NCBI GenBank assembly: GCA_047967505.1
Contig: CM106539.1
Origin: Dipteris shenzhenensis
Taxonomy: Eukaryota; Polypodiophyta; Polypodiopsida; Gleicheniales
Strand: one strand, 5' to 3'
Length of the DNA: 64,000 nt
The notes under the pieces are model-generated. The model searched no databases. It saw only the letters and a list, made by a program, of their open reading frames with translations, and had not been told where the DNA came from. A program made the translations under genes and the position numbers. Every line of letters begins with the position of its first letter. The first letter of the stretch is position 1. Positions 1-10,210 of this stretch are shown here, piece by piece.

Positions 1-97
1 AAACTGTGTTCAGCCTCCACCTTTTTGTGTATTCCCCCATTGTGTATGTGAGAAAGCCACAAGTGAGACTCCTTCCTTCTCTCCCACTATCTTTACA
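1..97 (+). repeat. 3' end of the 5' LTR of a Ty1/copia element (truncated by window edge)
   Basis: The first 97 bases end in CA directly before a methionine-tRNA primer-binding site, as an LTR end should. The same sequence occurs in reverse complement at 4338-4430, where it is the end of a complete LTR of the same family (close to 90% identical by eye). The start of this LTR lies before the window. Confidence 0.85.
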
Positions 98-110
98 TGG
101 TATCAGAGCC
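98..110 (+). other. Primer-binding site (initiator Met tRNA)
   Basis: TGGTATCAGAGCC lies immediately after the LTR end. It is the usual plant LTR-retrotransposon site complementary to the 3' end of initiator methionine tRNA, where minus-strand DNA synthesis starts. It sets the element as + strand. Confidence 0.9.
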
Positions 111-641
111 TGGTTTGTGGTAAGAAGCTCAAGCAAGCAAACCAAGTTCGCGGTGTCCTGGTAAGAGGACCAGTATTGCTTTCCTTTTTCAAGTTTGGGA
201 GCAAATCTCTGCAAGTAGCACAGCCAGAAAGTGCAAGAGTGCATTGTCTCAGATTGAGAAGCCCTTCGCAGTGTGGCGAGAGGGCAATATATGCTGCGGG
301 TGAGGGCAAATCCCACGATGACTTTATTTTTCTGATTCGAGGCCATTTTGGGGCCCGTTTTGGAGGTGGAAGTTCTCCACAAGCATTGAGAAAAAGGCCG
401 TGTTTTTGCTGTGTGACCACTACTCTGCAGGTCAGTGAAAAGTTGCCGCAAAAATTGCATCGTATGCCTATGTGCAGAGATATTGGGAGTTACAAAATCA
501 TCCTTATTGCTTGTTGATGCAAAATCGTCACTAGGAAGTGACTGTGTGGTCAAATACCACTTTCGTCAGTTTTGCAGATTTGCCCTTGTGAGGCAGAAGC
601 TGTGTTTTTTGCAGTGACAGAATATTTTGCAGTGTCCTGTA
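111..641 (+). other. Untranslated leader of the copia element
   Basis: This stretch lies between the primer-binding site and the gag start codon at 642. Open frames here (for example 176-517) have no recognisable domain. I treat it as retrotransposon leader. Confidence 0.6.
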
Positions 642-1577
642 ATGGCATCTAATTCTCTTTCACAGATTGTCACTGAAAAGCTTGACAAGAACAACTTCCA
701 AGAATGGAAGTTTAAAATGACGAATCTCCTTATGGGAAAAGGCTATTGGGAGTTCATTACAGGAAATGAAGAAGAACCAGTTCTTCCTAATGTTCCCAAT
801 CAATAGGAAATGCTGGCATTTAAAGGATGGCATGAGAGAGCCAGAAAAGTTATGTACTGGCTATCTATCAGTATTTTAGATTCTATGATTGTGCATATTC
901 AAGATGCAAGTATGACAAAGGAGGCATGGGATACTTTGGCAAAAAAGTACAGCACAAATATGCAAGCCAAGAAAATGCAGCTCAAATAGGAGTTGCACAA
1001 TGCGCAAAGAGAAAATATGAGCATCAATGACTACCACATGAAGGTGAAGAAAATTGCAAATGCACTTGCTTCCATTGGGTCACTAGTGGAAGATGATGAT
1101 TTAGTTTCTATGACCTTGAATGGTCTAGGAAAGGATTATGCACAGTTTTGGACATCCATTGCCATCCGTGAAAAATTTCCTGATTTTGAGGAGTTGTTTG
1201 CTCTTCTAATTTCTGAAGAGCAGAGAAACAATGGTGCATCTTATTTAGTAGGAACTTCAAAAGAAATTGTCTTCTACTCAAATGCTGGAAGAGGTAGAGT
1301 CAGAGGTAGAGGAGGCCGATCTGGAGGCCATGGTAGAAATTAGAATATGCAATAAACTCAAGAAAACTAGTCCTATGAAGGAGGATGTGGTAACTCTAGA
1401 GGTAGGGGGAGCCAAAGAGGTCGTGGTGGATGGCAGAGAGGCCAAATAGCAAACAGCAATGTTGATTGCTACTATTGTGGTAAAATGGGTCATATGGCTA
1501 AAGACTGCTATAAAAAGCAGAATGACATCATGAATGGAAAATTGCAGCAAGGGAATTATGCATCTTCTAGTAGATAG
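642..1577 (+). pseudogene. Ty1/copia gag, broken by stop codons
   Basis: Gag packages retrotransposon RNA. Reading from ATG 642, the frame starts MASNSLSQIVTEKL and follows the UBN2/retrotran_gag_2 pattern (FQEWKFKM near the start, KEAWDTL in the middle). A Gly/Arg-rich stretch follows, then a CCHC zinc knuckle CYYCGKMGHMAKDC starting at 1467 in the same frame. In-frame stops occur near 804, 987, 1341 and at two or more places before the knuckle, so no full Gag can be made. The stop at 1575-1577 closes the frame. Several stops look like single changes to TAG/TAA, consistent with neutral decay. Protease and integrase do not follow; the next recognisable piece is an RT scrap at 1643. Confidence 0.88.
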
Positions 1578-1642
1578 GGTGAAAGAAAGCACCCAAAAGT
1601 TGGTACATCAGAATTGACAAGTATTTTTCTAATCTGGGATAG

Positions 1643-1927
1643 ATGAAATCCATTGCAGATCATACTCTCTACCACAAAGTTGAAGGGGAAGACATTACTA
1701 TTGCACTTTTGTACGTAGATGATCTGATTGTGACAAGAAGCAAGGATAGCTTCATCAGCAAATTGAAAGAAGACTTATTTGCAGAGTTCGACATGAAAGA
1801 TCTTGGACTAATGCACTATTTTCTTGGAATTCATTTCGGACCTAAGCCTCATCTGGCTATCATGAATTGTGCATGTTTCAAAACTAGAGAAAGAGTGAAG
1901 GAGCTGGGAATGAAGCCTAGTACATGA
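1643..1927 (+). pseudogene. Ty1/copia reverse transcriptase fragment
   Basis: The frame contains the copia RT active-site motif LLYVDDLIVT followed by FDMKDLGLMHYFLGI, the usual motif in this family. Only about 65 residues of RT are recognisable; the tail after FGPKPHL does not match. It lies about 65 bases after the end of gag, so protease, integrase and most of RT have been deleted. The sequence differs from the RT of the neighbouring minus-strand copia element, so it may come from another family or from a recombinant copy. Confidence 0.85.
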
Positions 1928-3016
1928 GGTAGGCTGGCGATACTACTCCAAAACAAGCCCGTGTCTCAAATTGATGGCATGAAAACAATGTATTTTCCTT
2001 GAACTCCATTGCATAAGCAATTGCGACTCATATGCCTAAGTTCTTTTGACTACAAGCACACACATACCTGAGTTCTTTTGAGTGGATGCCCGTGCTGAAT
2101 GTCCAATCCTTGATCAATGTTTTTTAATGAAGCTAGCATAGTTGTGGATGTGATATTGAACGTTCGTGTGAAACCAAGAAAGGAATAGCCTGTAGTTGTT
2201 GAAGGAAGGAGGAGCCAAGAGTATGGGCCAGGAAGTAGAGGGCTTGTGAAGAGAGAGAGAGAGAGGTTTGGTAGTTGCATGGGAGTACTAAGGCTCTCAT
2301 GAAGGTAAACTTAGAAGTTTGTGGTCAAGTACATCACGCCAATTAGAGCCATGTGCAACGCCCTCCCCTTTAGTCTTTACACACCAGTCCTTCTAGGATC
2401 TTAGAAGATCCTTTGCCAGCCATGGCCATTAAGGTCCAAACCGTGGTCTAAGGTCTTCAAAGCAAGCTTCCATCATGTGCCATTGATGGATCCAATTTGT
2501 AATGGATAATGTGGTCCCAAGACCACGTTTGAAATGGCCAAGGAAGGCTTACATTTCCCAAGTACTATATGTCCTTAGACATTATTAATGATCTATCCTT
2601 ACACATAGGATTCTCTTCAAAAAAATCATGTATTCCTCATGAATTTAAAAGCTAGGAAATACCAACCCCATTGGTGAATTAGGAGGCATACTAAATAATC
2701 CCCTCATGTACAAGGTCTTATCACAATCTATAGTATTAGAGCCCATTCACAGGCCCTTGAAAAGATATGTAGTTTGTTAGGCAGTGTGTAGTCTTAAAGA
2801 TAAGTGGCTTATTGGGTAATGTGTAGTCGTACATGTGTAGTCGTACAGCACTCCCCACCCCGCCATGGTGCTTATCCATATAAACAATCCATCCTCATCA
2901 TATCGAGAAAAGGGTGATACACATCATTTATGAAGTAGGTATATGGTACTATTACTACCTGGGTGGTATCATCAACAATAATAAATTCTTATCAGCCATG
3001 TGTGGCATTCTTGACC
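1928..3016. other. No gene recognised
   Basis: Short open frames on both strands have no known motif and look random. The stretch 2220-2265 has a small GA run. It is probably old transposon or intergenic DNA. Confidence 0.5.
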
Positions 3017-3086
3017 ATTGTGGCCTTATTCACCGTGGGTATCATGGTACTATTGTGGCCTTATTCACCATGGGTATCATGGTGCC
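3017..3086 (+). repeat. 35-bp tandem duplication
   Basis: A 35-base unit beginning ATTGTGGCCTTATTCACC occurs twice head to tail (3017-3051 and 3052-3086) with only a few differences. No function is evident. Confidence 0.8.
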
Positions 3087-3313
3087 AAAAGTCCTAATGA
3101 ATCATCTTAACACACCAAGTCCTGAATAATGGTTACCTTCCCCATTGGATTATTCACCATCATTAAGTCTCTTCCCACTTATATCATGTGGCTTCCCATG
3201 TTAAATCATTGCCAAAAGCAAAATTCTACCATTGAATATAAATGCATCCAGTGTTCAGGGATACACATCATCACTCAACCATCAGCTGGAGGAGGCCATG
3301 ATCTCCAAGGGGA

Positions 3314-3344
3314 TGTGTGTGTGTGTGTGTGTGTATGTGTGTGT
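3314..3344 (+). repeat. (TG)n microsatellite
   Basis: About 15 TG dinucleotides, interrupted once by TA. Confidence 0.95.
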
Positions 3345-3592
3345 TAACCCTATGGCAACAAGTGCCAGTAGTGCAGTCTAGGACAACAACTATGAGAGCA
3401 TTGTGCGTGTAGAGTAGCGGCAAATCTCCGCTTGTAATATCTTGAGCCTGAAAGATGGTATGAGAATCTTAAGGGATGAGAATTGCCAAAATACTCTCTA
3501 GAAAAGATCTAATCATACTTGCAAAATTAGGATCTAGAGAGAGAAAGACTAAATTTAGAGAGAGTAAGACTAAAAGCCTACACTTTCGGAGA

Positions 3593-3742
3593 TCCCTCCA
3601 CTTTGTGTAGAGACCCAAAAAGTCCCTCCACTTTGTGTAGAGACCCAAAAGGTCCCCCCACTTTGTGTAGAGACCCAAAAAGTCCCTCCACTTTGTGTAG
3701 AGACCAAAAAGGTCCCCCCACTTTGTGTAGAGCCAAAACGTC
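3593..3742 (+). repeat. 30-bp tandem repeat, five copies
   Basis: Five head-to-tail copies of a unit containing CTCCACTTTGTGTAGAGACC, with exact 30-base spacing (CTTTGTGTAG at 3601, 3631, 3661, 3691 and 3721). Because 30 is a multiple of three, the minus strand reads through as LYTKWRDFLG repeats in an open frame of 100 residues. That frame has no known domain and I do not call it a gene. Confidence 0.92.
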
Positions 3743-3978
3743 CCCCCAAAACTAGAGGGACTCTTGTCCAAAAGGTCTCCTATAAAAGAGGTCCCACCAT
3801 GGAGGTACCTACAAATTGTGTAGAGACCAACATGTATAAATATCCTTTCAATGGAATGAAGCTCCCACTCTTTGGGGTTTAGTGTTCAAGCTCACTATTG
3901 TGTTCATGCGATTGATCTCCATTGCATTCATGCTCTCTTACACTATCGTGTTCTAGCATGCCCTTACCCTTGCACTCT

Positions 3979-4337
3979 CTACCCTATACTCCCTCCTCCT
4001 CCTCCTTTCTCCTCCTTCCTCCCTCCTTCCTCCTCCTCCCTCCTCCTTCCTCCCTCATCCTTCTCCTCCATCTCCTCCTCCTTCTTCCTCCTTCCTCCTC
4101 CTCCTCCCTCCTCCTCCTCCTCCTCTTCTCTCTCTTGCTTCTCCTCCCTCTCCTCCTCCTCCCCCCTCCTCCTCTTTCTCCCTCACCCTTCTCCTCCATC
4201 TTCTCCTCTTCCCTTCTCCTCCACCTCCCTCCTCCTCCTCCTCCATCTCCTTCTCCCTTCTCCTCCTCCCTCCTTCTCCTCCTACTCCCTTCTCCTCCTC
4301 CTCCCCCTCCCTTCTCTTCCTCCTCCTTCCTTGTCCC
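3979..4337 (+). repeat. CTC/TCC-rich low-complexity tract
   Basis: An almost pure pyrimidine stretch built from CTCCTC, TCCTCC and CTTCTC units. It produces long Ser/Leu/Pro frames on + and Arg/Glu/Gly frames on minus that are artefacts. It ends exactly where the LTR at 4338 begins. Confidence 0.92.
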
Positions 4338-4693
4338 TGTGAAGAGAGTGGGAGAGAAGGAAGGAGTCTCACTTACAGCTTTCTCACATACACAATGGGG
4401 GAATATACACAAAGGTGGAGGCTAAAAACAATTTTCCTCTTCTTAGTTGTGCAAGCCAAAAGAAATCTCTTAGTACAAAAGGAATAGATGAACCCCATAT
4501 GTGGGTCTCAAACTAAACTCAAATAACTAAGGTGGCATACTAACTGAGCCACTAACTAGAGTACATAAAGATAGCTGTCATCTAGCTATTATTCATGGCC
4601 AATGTACCAACCTCATTCGCAGCTAACAAGTTAGTGACATAAATGCGCAACGGTCACCCTGGCATCTCACGAGTGAAGCTTGATATCTCAACA
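4338..4693 (-). repeat. 3' LTR of minus-strand Ty1/copia element
   Basis: Read on the minus strand, a polypurine tract GAGGGGGAG (complement near 4694-4702) precedes TGTTGAGATATC, the LTR start at 4693. The LTR ends in CA at 4338, giving 356 bases. The last 90 bases match the LTR fragment at 1-97 in inverted orientation. Only this LTR is present; the 5' end of the element is missing. Confidence 0.9.
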
Positions 4694-6187
4694 CTCCCCC
4701 TCGAGCTCAATCCCAATTCTTGCACATCGAGCAGGTCTCTGAACTTGGGCAGCTTCTCTACACCCAATGCCTTCATGAATATGTCAGCTACCTGATCCTC
4801 TGTGCTAACATAAACTAGATCAATAAAACCTACCAGAACCTTCTCCTGCACATAGTGATAATGCACCTCAATGTGCTTTGTTCTCACATGATAGACTGGG
4901 TTATTTGCCAAGTGTATACTGCTCATGTTGTCACAATAAATGACAATTGGCCCATCTGTAGACTGATGCATATCATAAAGTAGCTTATGCAACCAAGCTA
5001 CCTCACATGCAACCATTGCTGCACCCCTGTACTCAGCCTCTATGCTCGACAAGGCAACTGTAGGCTATTTTTTGTTGCTCCAAGTGACTGTAGCACACCC
5101 AAAAGAGAACATATATCCACTTGTAGATCATCTATCAAAATACTACCAGCCCAATCAGCATCAATGTATCCATGCAACTGTATTTGAACCCCAGTCTCAT
5201 AAAATAGTCCATACTGCAATGTGGACTTCACATACCTCAGTATGTGACTAGCCACATCCAAATGCGGTTTCCTTGGAGCCTGCATAAACTGACTTACCAA
5301 CCCAACAGCATAGCTCAAATCTGGCCTGGTAATAGTCATATAAATCAAACTTCCAACTATGCGTTTGTACATAGTAGGGTCTTCCAGAAGCTCACCTGCA
5401 TCTGCGCTCAACTTCACATTCTGCTCCAAAGGGATTGAAATAGGCTTACAGCCTGTCATCCCATATTTTGATAGCATGTCCAATCCATACGGCCTTTGCA
5501 AGAGCCATATCCCACTTGTGGATCTAATCACCTCAATGCCCAAGAAGTAACGCAGCTCTCACAAATCCTTCAATAGCATTTTCACGTGAAGGATATCTTC
5601 ATCACTTTCACCTGTGATGATCAAATCATCAACATAAATGACAAGCAAAATAATGCCTTTCTCTATTTTCTCACATAAAGTGAGAAATTTGCCTTGGAAA
5701 TCTGAAAGACAATAGTGACAAGATACTGTCCTATCTTGTCAGACCATGCTCTGGGTGCTTGCTTCAAGCCATACAAGGCTTTCTTCAACCTACAAACAAA
5801 CTTAGGATGAACAGCATGAACATAACCTGGTGGCTGCTGCATATAGACCTCTTCTTGCAAACCACCATGCAAGAAAGCATTCTTTACATCCATTTGATGT
5901 AAAGACCATCCCTTTGATGCGACCATAGGAATGACTGCTCTTATGGTTGCCATCCTTGCAACCGGACTGAATGTTTCTTCATAATCAATGCCATATGTCT
6001 GTGCATACCCCTTGACAACTAATCTTGCCTTGTATCTGTTCACAAAACCATATGCATTGTGCTTCACCTTATAAACCCACTTGCAGCCAATTGCATTCTT
6101 CTCTTTAGGCATCCATTTCTTCATCCATGGCATTCTCCCATTTTTCTTTTCCCATGGCTTGCTCAAAAGAAGTGGGTTTTGGTTCAT
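4654..6187 (-). pseudogene. Ty1/copia reverse transcriptase and RNase H, frameshifted
   Basis: This is the 3' half of copia pol on the minus strand. RT begins with KWVYKVKHNAYGFVNRYKAR and KNAFLHGGLQEEVYMQQPPG, reaches LKKALYGLKQAPRAW, and has the active site YVDDLIITGESDEDI near 5640-5600. RNase H follows with YIDADWAGS, SSIEAEYRGAA and YCDNMSSIHLANNP, which carry the acidic residues. The frame is interrupted near 5663, around 5550 (a TGA after LLKDL) and near 5050, so it is inactive. The last frame runs into the LTR, as is usual for copia elements. Confidence 0.92.
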
Positions 6188-7505
6188 GTATCACTTTGAC
6201 CATATAGCCATATTGAATGGCTGTAAATCCATCATATTTCAACCTATCCACAGGATACCTAGCTCTAGTAGACCTGCGCAAAATAGGCTCACTACAAAGT
6301 GCTCTCAAAACATCCCTTGTCTTCCTTACTCCAAGTGTCACAACATAAGGAATACCCGACTCATCATCAAGGCTCTGTTCTGAGCCATTGGATTCACCAT
6401 CCACATAAGAGTGACCTGCATTCACATCAACCATGGGCTGATCTACTTCCTCTTTTCCTTTTTGTGATACTTGCATACAACTATCTGCATTGCTTTGAGG
6501 AGATCCTCCTGATCTCAATTTGCCTGTCCATGGCAAAGTATGTGGACCACTACTAGAGGACACTATAGGTCCACTAATATTTTGTGATTGCTGCTGTGAA
6601 TTATGTGCAGCATTACCATTTTGTGCATCTACATCATCAATCACATTTATTGGTTTATACCAACTACTCATCTCATCAAAAACATCTCTACTCACTGTAA
6701 ACTTATGAGTAGAAGGGTTATAGCATCTATACTCTTTCTGCTGCAAAGAATAACCAATAACGATGCACTTCTCAACTTTTGGATCCAACTTGGATCTCAA
6801 CTCATCTAGTACATGAACATAGGCAATGCAACCAAAAACTTTCAAATGAGAAATATCTAGTTTCCTATTAGTATACCTCTCCTCTGGCATCATGCGATGT
6901 ATTGCTACAGTGGGAATCCTGTTCATTATGTAGACTACTGTAGCAACTGCTTCAGCCTACTAATAATCTGGCAGGTCTTTTTTGTTGAGCATGGCATGAG
7001 ATACCTCTCCAATATCCCTGTTTTTCCTTTCTGCAAGTCCATTTTGTTGTGGGGTATGACCATGAATATTGCTGCTTTATGCCATGCTCCTGTAGGAACC
7101 TTGCAAACTCATTTGAGAGGTACTCTTCTCCTCCATCTGACCTTAGGCATTTTATTTGCAGGCCTGTTTCTTTTTCAACCCTAGCTTTGAAAGCTTTGAA
7201 ATGCCCAAACACTTCACTTTTCTTTTTCATAAAATACACCCAAACTTTTCTGCTATAGTCATCAATAAAAGTGACAAAATAATGATAGCCTGATGCAGCT
7301 TTAGTAGTCCACACATCAGAGTGGATTAATTCCAATGGCCTCTTACTCTCTTGAACATGTCTAGGAAATCGTTTCCTTGCCTGTTTTCCAAATTGACAGG
7401 CTTCACATACCTTATGCATTTCTGCAACCTTGAACTTAGGCAATCTTGCAACAATATTTTGGGCCTGCATTAATTTCAGTCGTTGTACATTAACATGACC
7501 AATGG
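6188..7505 (-). pseudogene. Ty1/copia integrase, frameshifted and 5'-truncated
   Basis: On the minus strand the frame has the end of the GAG-pre-integrase zinc domain (HKVCEACQFGKQARKRFP), then the integrase core with LELIHSDVW, FIDDYSRKVWVYF and CLRSDGGEEYLS. A frameshift near 7010 moves the catalytic-Glu motif to another frame (NGLAERKNR), and a stop occurs near 6960. The C-terminal part continues in 6926-6188 (HLKVFGCIAYVHV, the usual copia block). Homology stops near 7505, inside the zinc-binding His region, so gag, protease and the 5' LTR are lost. Confidence 0.9.
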
Positions 7506-7829
7506 GTAAAATAGAGACAACATTTGGCACCGCTACCAAGTAGGTTAGTGCTTGAAGTGAAAGCGGAGCACGTGCTTGCATGTGTGAAAAAGAACCCCGT
7601 TCGAAAAACCATTCAAGATACATCCCTCAAGGCAAAGGAGTGAAAAAATGCTTTCAAATGATGCAAAAGGATAATGTTGACTTACAAAATCACATTAATA
7701 CACTAAACACCCAAAATTAACCCTTAATTCCCCCACATCCTATAAAAGAAACACCAAGCCCCCTCGTTTCTTTCCCCACACTTTTGCTAGGCACTTCCTT
7801 CTTTAAATTCCGTTAAGTGTTTATCTTTT
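7506..7829. other. Unassigned; TATA-like motif
   Basis: No coding similarity seen. TATAAAAG occurs at about 7741 on the + strand, followed by a pyrimidine-rich stretch. That arrangement would fit an LTR promoter, but no LTR ends, primer-binding site or second copy were found. Confidence 0.35.
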
Positions 7830-8572
7830 TTGTCTATCTCTATTTTCTGTCCTCCAACTTCCATCCACCATTCCCACCACCACCAGTTTTTCCCATCAAC
7901 CCCCCCCTCCACCACCACTTTTTCTATCTCCCCCCCTTCCATCTCCATCTCCACCTCCCATCATCTTCCTCCCCACCACCTCCACTTTTTCTGTCCATCC
8001 CCCACTCAAGGTAACCATCCTTTTCCCCTCCACCATCTCTCTACCTCTCTCTACACCCCATCTCTCCTTTTCCCCATTCACCTCCACGTCCCATCTCCTC
8101 CACCACCTCCCATCTCCATCACCCTCCACTCCACCATCTCTCTACCTCTCTCTATCCCCCACCCCCTCCACTCCACCATCTCTCTACCTCTCTCTATCTC
8201 CCACCTCCTCCACCCCCATCTCCATCACCCTCCACTCCACCATCTCTCTACCTCTCTCTACACCCCATCTCCCCTTTTTCTCCTCCACCCCTCATTTCCT
8301 TCCCCCCTCCACCCCCACTTCCACTCCCCATCTCTCTACCTCTCTCTACACCCCATCTCCCCTTTTCCTCCTCCACCCCCTCCATCTCCAACCCCCCCCA
8401 CCCACCTTTCCCCCCTCCTCCACCTCCAACCCCCCCTTCTCCACCTATCCTCTCCACCCCCCCTTTCCCCCCCTCCCCCCCATCTCCACCCCCCACCCCC
8501 CCTCCACCGTCCCACTCTCCACACCCCCCCTTCACCCCCCCCTCCACCCCCCCTCTGTCTCTCTTCTTCCCT

Positions 8573-8617
<45 letters not shown>

Positions 8618-8751
8618 TCTTTCTCCTCTCCCCCCCTCTCTCTCTCTTCTCTCTCCTCTCCCCCCTCTCTCTCCCTCCCTCTCTCTCTCTCTCTCTCCCT
8701 CTCTTTCTCTCTCTTCCCTCTCCCCCCCCTCTCTCTCTTTTGCCCACCCCT

Positions 8752-8813
<62 letters not shown>

Positions 8814-8870
8814 TCTTCACCCCCAACTCTCTCTCTCCATTCTCTCCGCCCCCCTCTCCCTACTATCTAA
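7830..8870 (+). repeat. Pyrimidine-rich minisatellite and (CT)n tracts
   Basis: About 1 kb of nearly pure C/T on the + strand. From about 8023 to 8370 a longer unit recurs at least five times, containing CCATCTCTCTACCTCTCTCTA followed by CACCCCATCTCC-type spacers. Pure (CT)n runs lie near 8577-8614 and 8758-8810. The 346-residue open frame across it is Ser/Pro/Leu/His low complexity and not a gene. Confidence 0.92.
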
Positions 8871-9219
8871 CTAAGCAAGTGCTTAAGCCCTTGCTAGCCT
8901 TCAGGCTGCAAGGCCACCCAATGCTCGTAGTGCCAAAAGTGATGATGTAGTCAGCCACTAGTGGCGGCACGCCAGCCCTCCCCCGTCCAACTTCTCCATC
9001 CTGTAGCCTCGCCCCACCCATGCCAGTGCCCACTTGCGACGAAAGTGACACCCGCCTGTGATGCTCGATGCCCACCAGTCGACTCCATGGACCAAGGGCC
9101 ATAGGTCCTCTATAACCTCCTTCCCCTCCTGGCCTTTTGCAATCCCTCTCCTTGCATTTTCAATTCCCCCCCCACCACCCTCAGCTGCCTCCCATGCCCC
9201 CCCTTTCAAAAAAAAAAAA
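8871..9219. other. No gene recognised
   Basis: Mixed-composition DNA ending in an A13 run at about 9209-9221. No known coding motif on either strand. Confidence 0.5.
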
Positions 9220-9493
9220 AACTAACCTTAACCATAGTTTAACCTAGGGTTAGGTCAGACAAACCTAAATTTGGTCAAGTATGCTAGGTTAGGTTAGACT
9301 AACCTATGTTAGGTTAGACCAACTTGGAAAACTTAGGTTTAGTTTAGTTTGATTCAAGTTAGGTTAGACTAATGGGATTCCAGTTAGTGGCCTAACTACA
9401 GTTAGTTAGGATAGTTACTCTAACTACACAGTTAGCTTAACTAGAAGTTAGCTTAACTTCCTTAGTTCAGTTAGTCCATCCCAGTTAGAGTTT
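9220..9493 (+). repeat. TTAGG / GTTAG-rich degenerate repeat
   Basis: The stretch is built mostly from short words such as AACCTA, GGTTAG, TTAGGTTAGAC and GTTAGCTTAACT in both orientations. It resembles decayed telomere-like repeats but is not a clean TTTAGGG array. Confidence 0.7.
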
Positions 9494-10210
9494 AGGACCA
9501 TTCACACCAAACTTAAGGCCACGGACCCCCCCCAAAAAAAGGACCATTTTTACCCCTAACTTTGAGGGTCCATAACTTGCTTATATGGGACCCAAATTGG
9601 ACTTGGATTGAACCACAAATTCACACACGGAACCATTGAGCTAAGGGAACGTTTTCTAGCCAATCCCACATGATTTAGACATCCATAACACACATCAATT
9701 TGCACCCCCATGTGGACCTCTTTTTCGCACTATTTTGCTCATAAGATTCCACCATGACCTCCGATTGACAAACCGCTTGCACCGACACATTTTCCCACTC
9801 ACGTGGAACAATCCTAGGCATGTTTTTAACACCATGGTCCCTACAACACTAACACATCTCTAATCCCCCTAACAATTTTCAACTCTTTTTACCATCGTTT
9901 TCAACCTTGGTAATCGCTATTACGTAGGCACTGATTTCGACTCGTCGATTGCATATTTTTTGCCTTTATCAGGCTACAAAGGTTGAAATAAAAGGATACA
10001 CTTAAGCATTGTGTATGCACCTTAGATCTATATGAAGACAAGCCCCTGCATACTTTCACAAACTTTCTCCAACCCTCGAAGCTCTTCAAGAATTCAACCT
10101 CTCACCATCGACAAACAGCATGAAGAAAATAACAATTGAAGAAGCACTAAGTAGCAACGATCAAAATCCTTCATAACACCTTAAAAGAAAATGCAACTGC
10201 AACAACAACA
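9494..10210. other. No gene recognised; possible leader of the following gag
   Basis: No motif found on either strand. It lies directly before a retrotransposon gag and may be its leader, but I see no primer-binding site or LTR end. Confidence 0.4.

Noticed and set aside
3593-3742. Possible CRISPR-like array
   Set aside because: Units are directly adjacent without unique spacers and the context is plant nuclear; this is a minisatellite.
3872-4425. Long overlapping open frames on both strands
   Set aside because: Pure products of the CTC-rich tract (Ser/Leu/Pro and Arg/Glu/Gly runs), with no domain.
7830-8870. 346-residue open frame
   Set aside because: Ser/Pro/Leu/His low-complexity translation of a C/T tract; no start context or domain.
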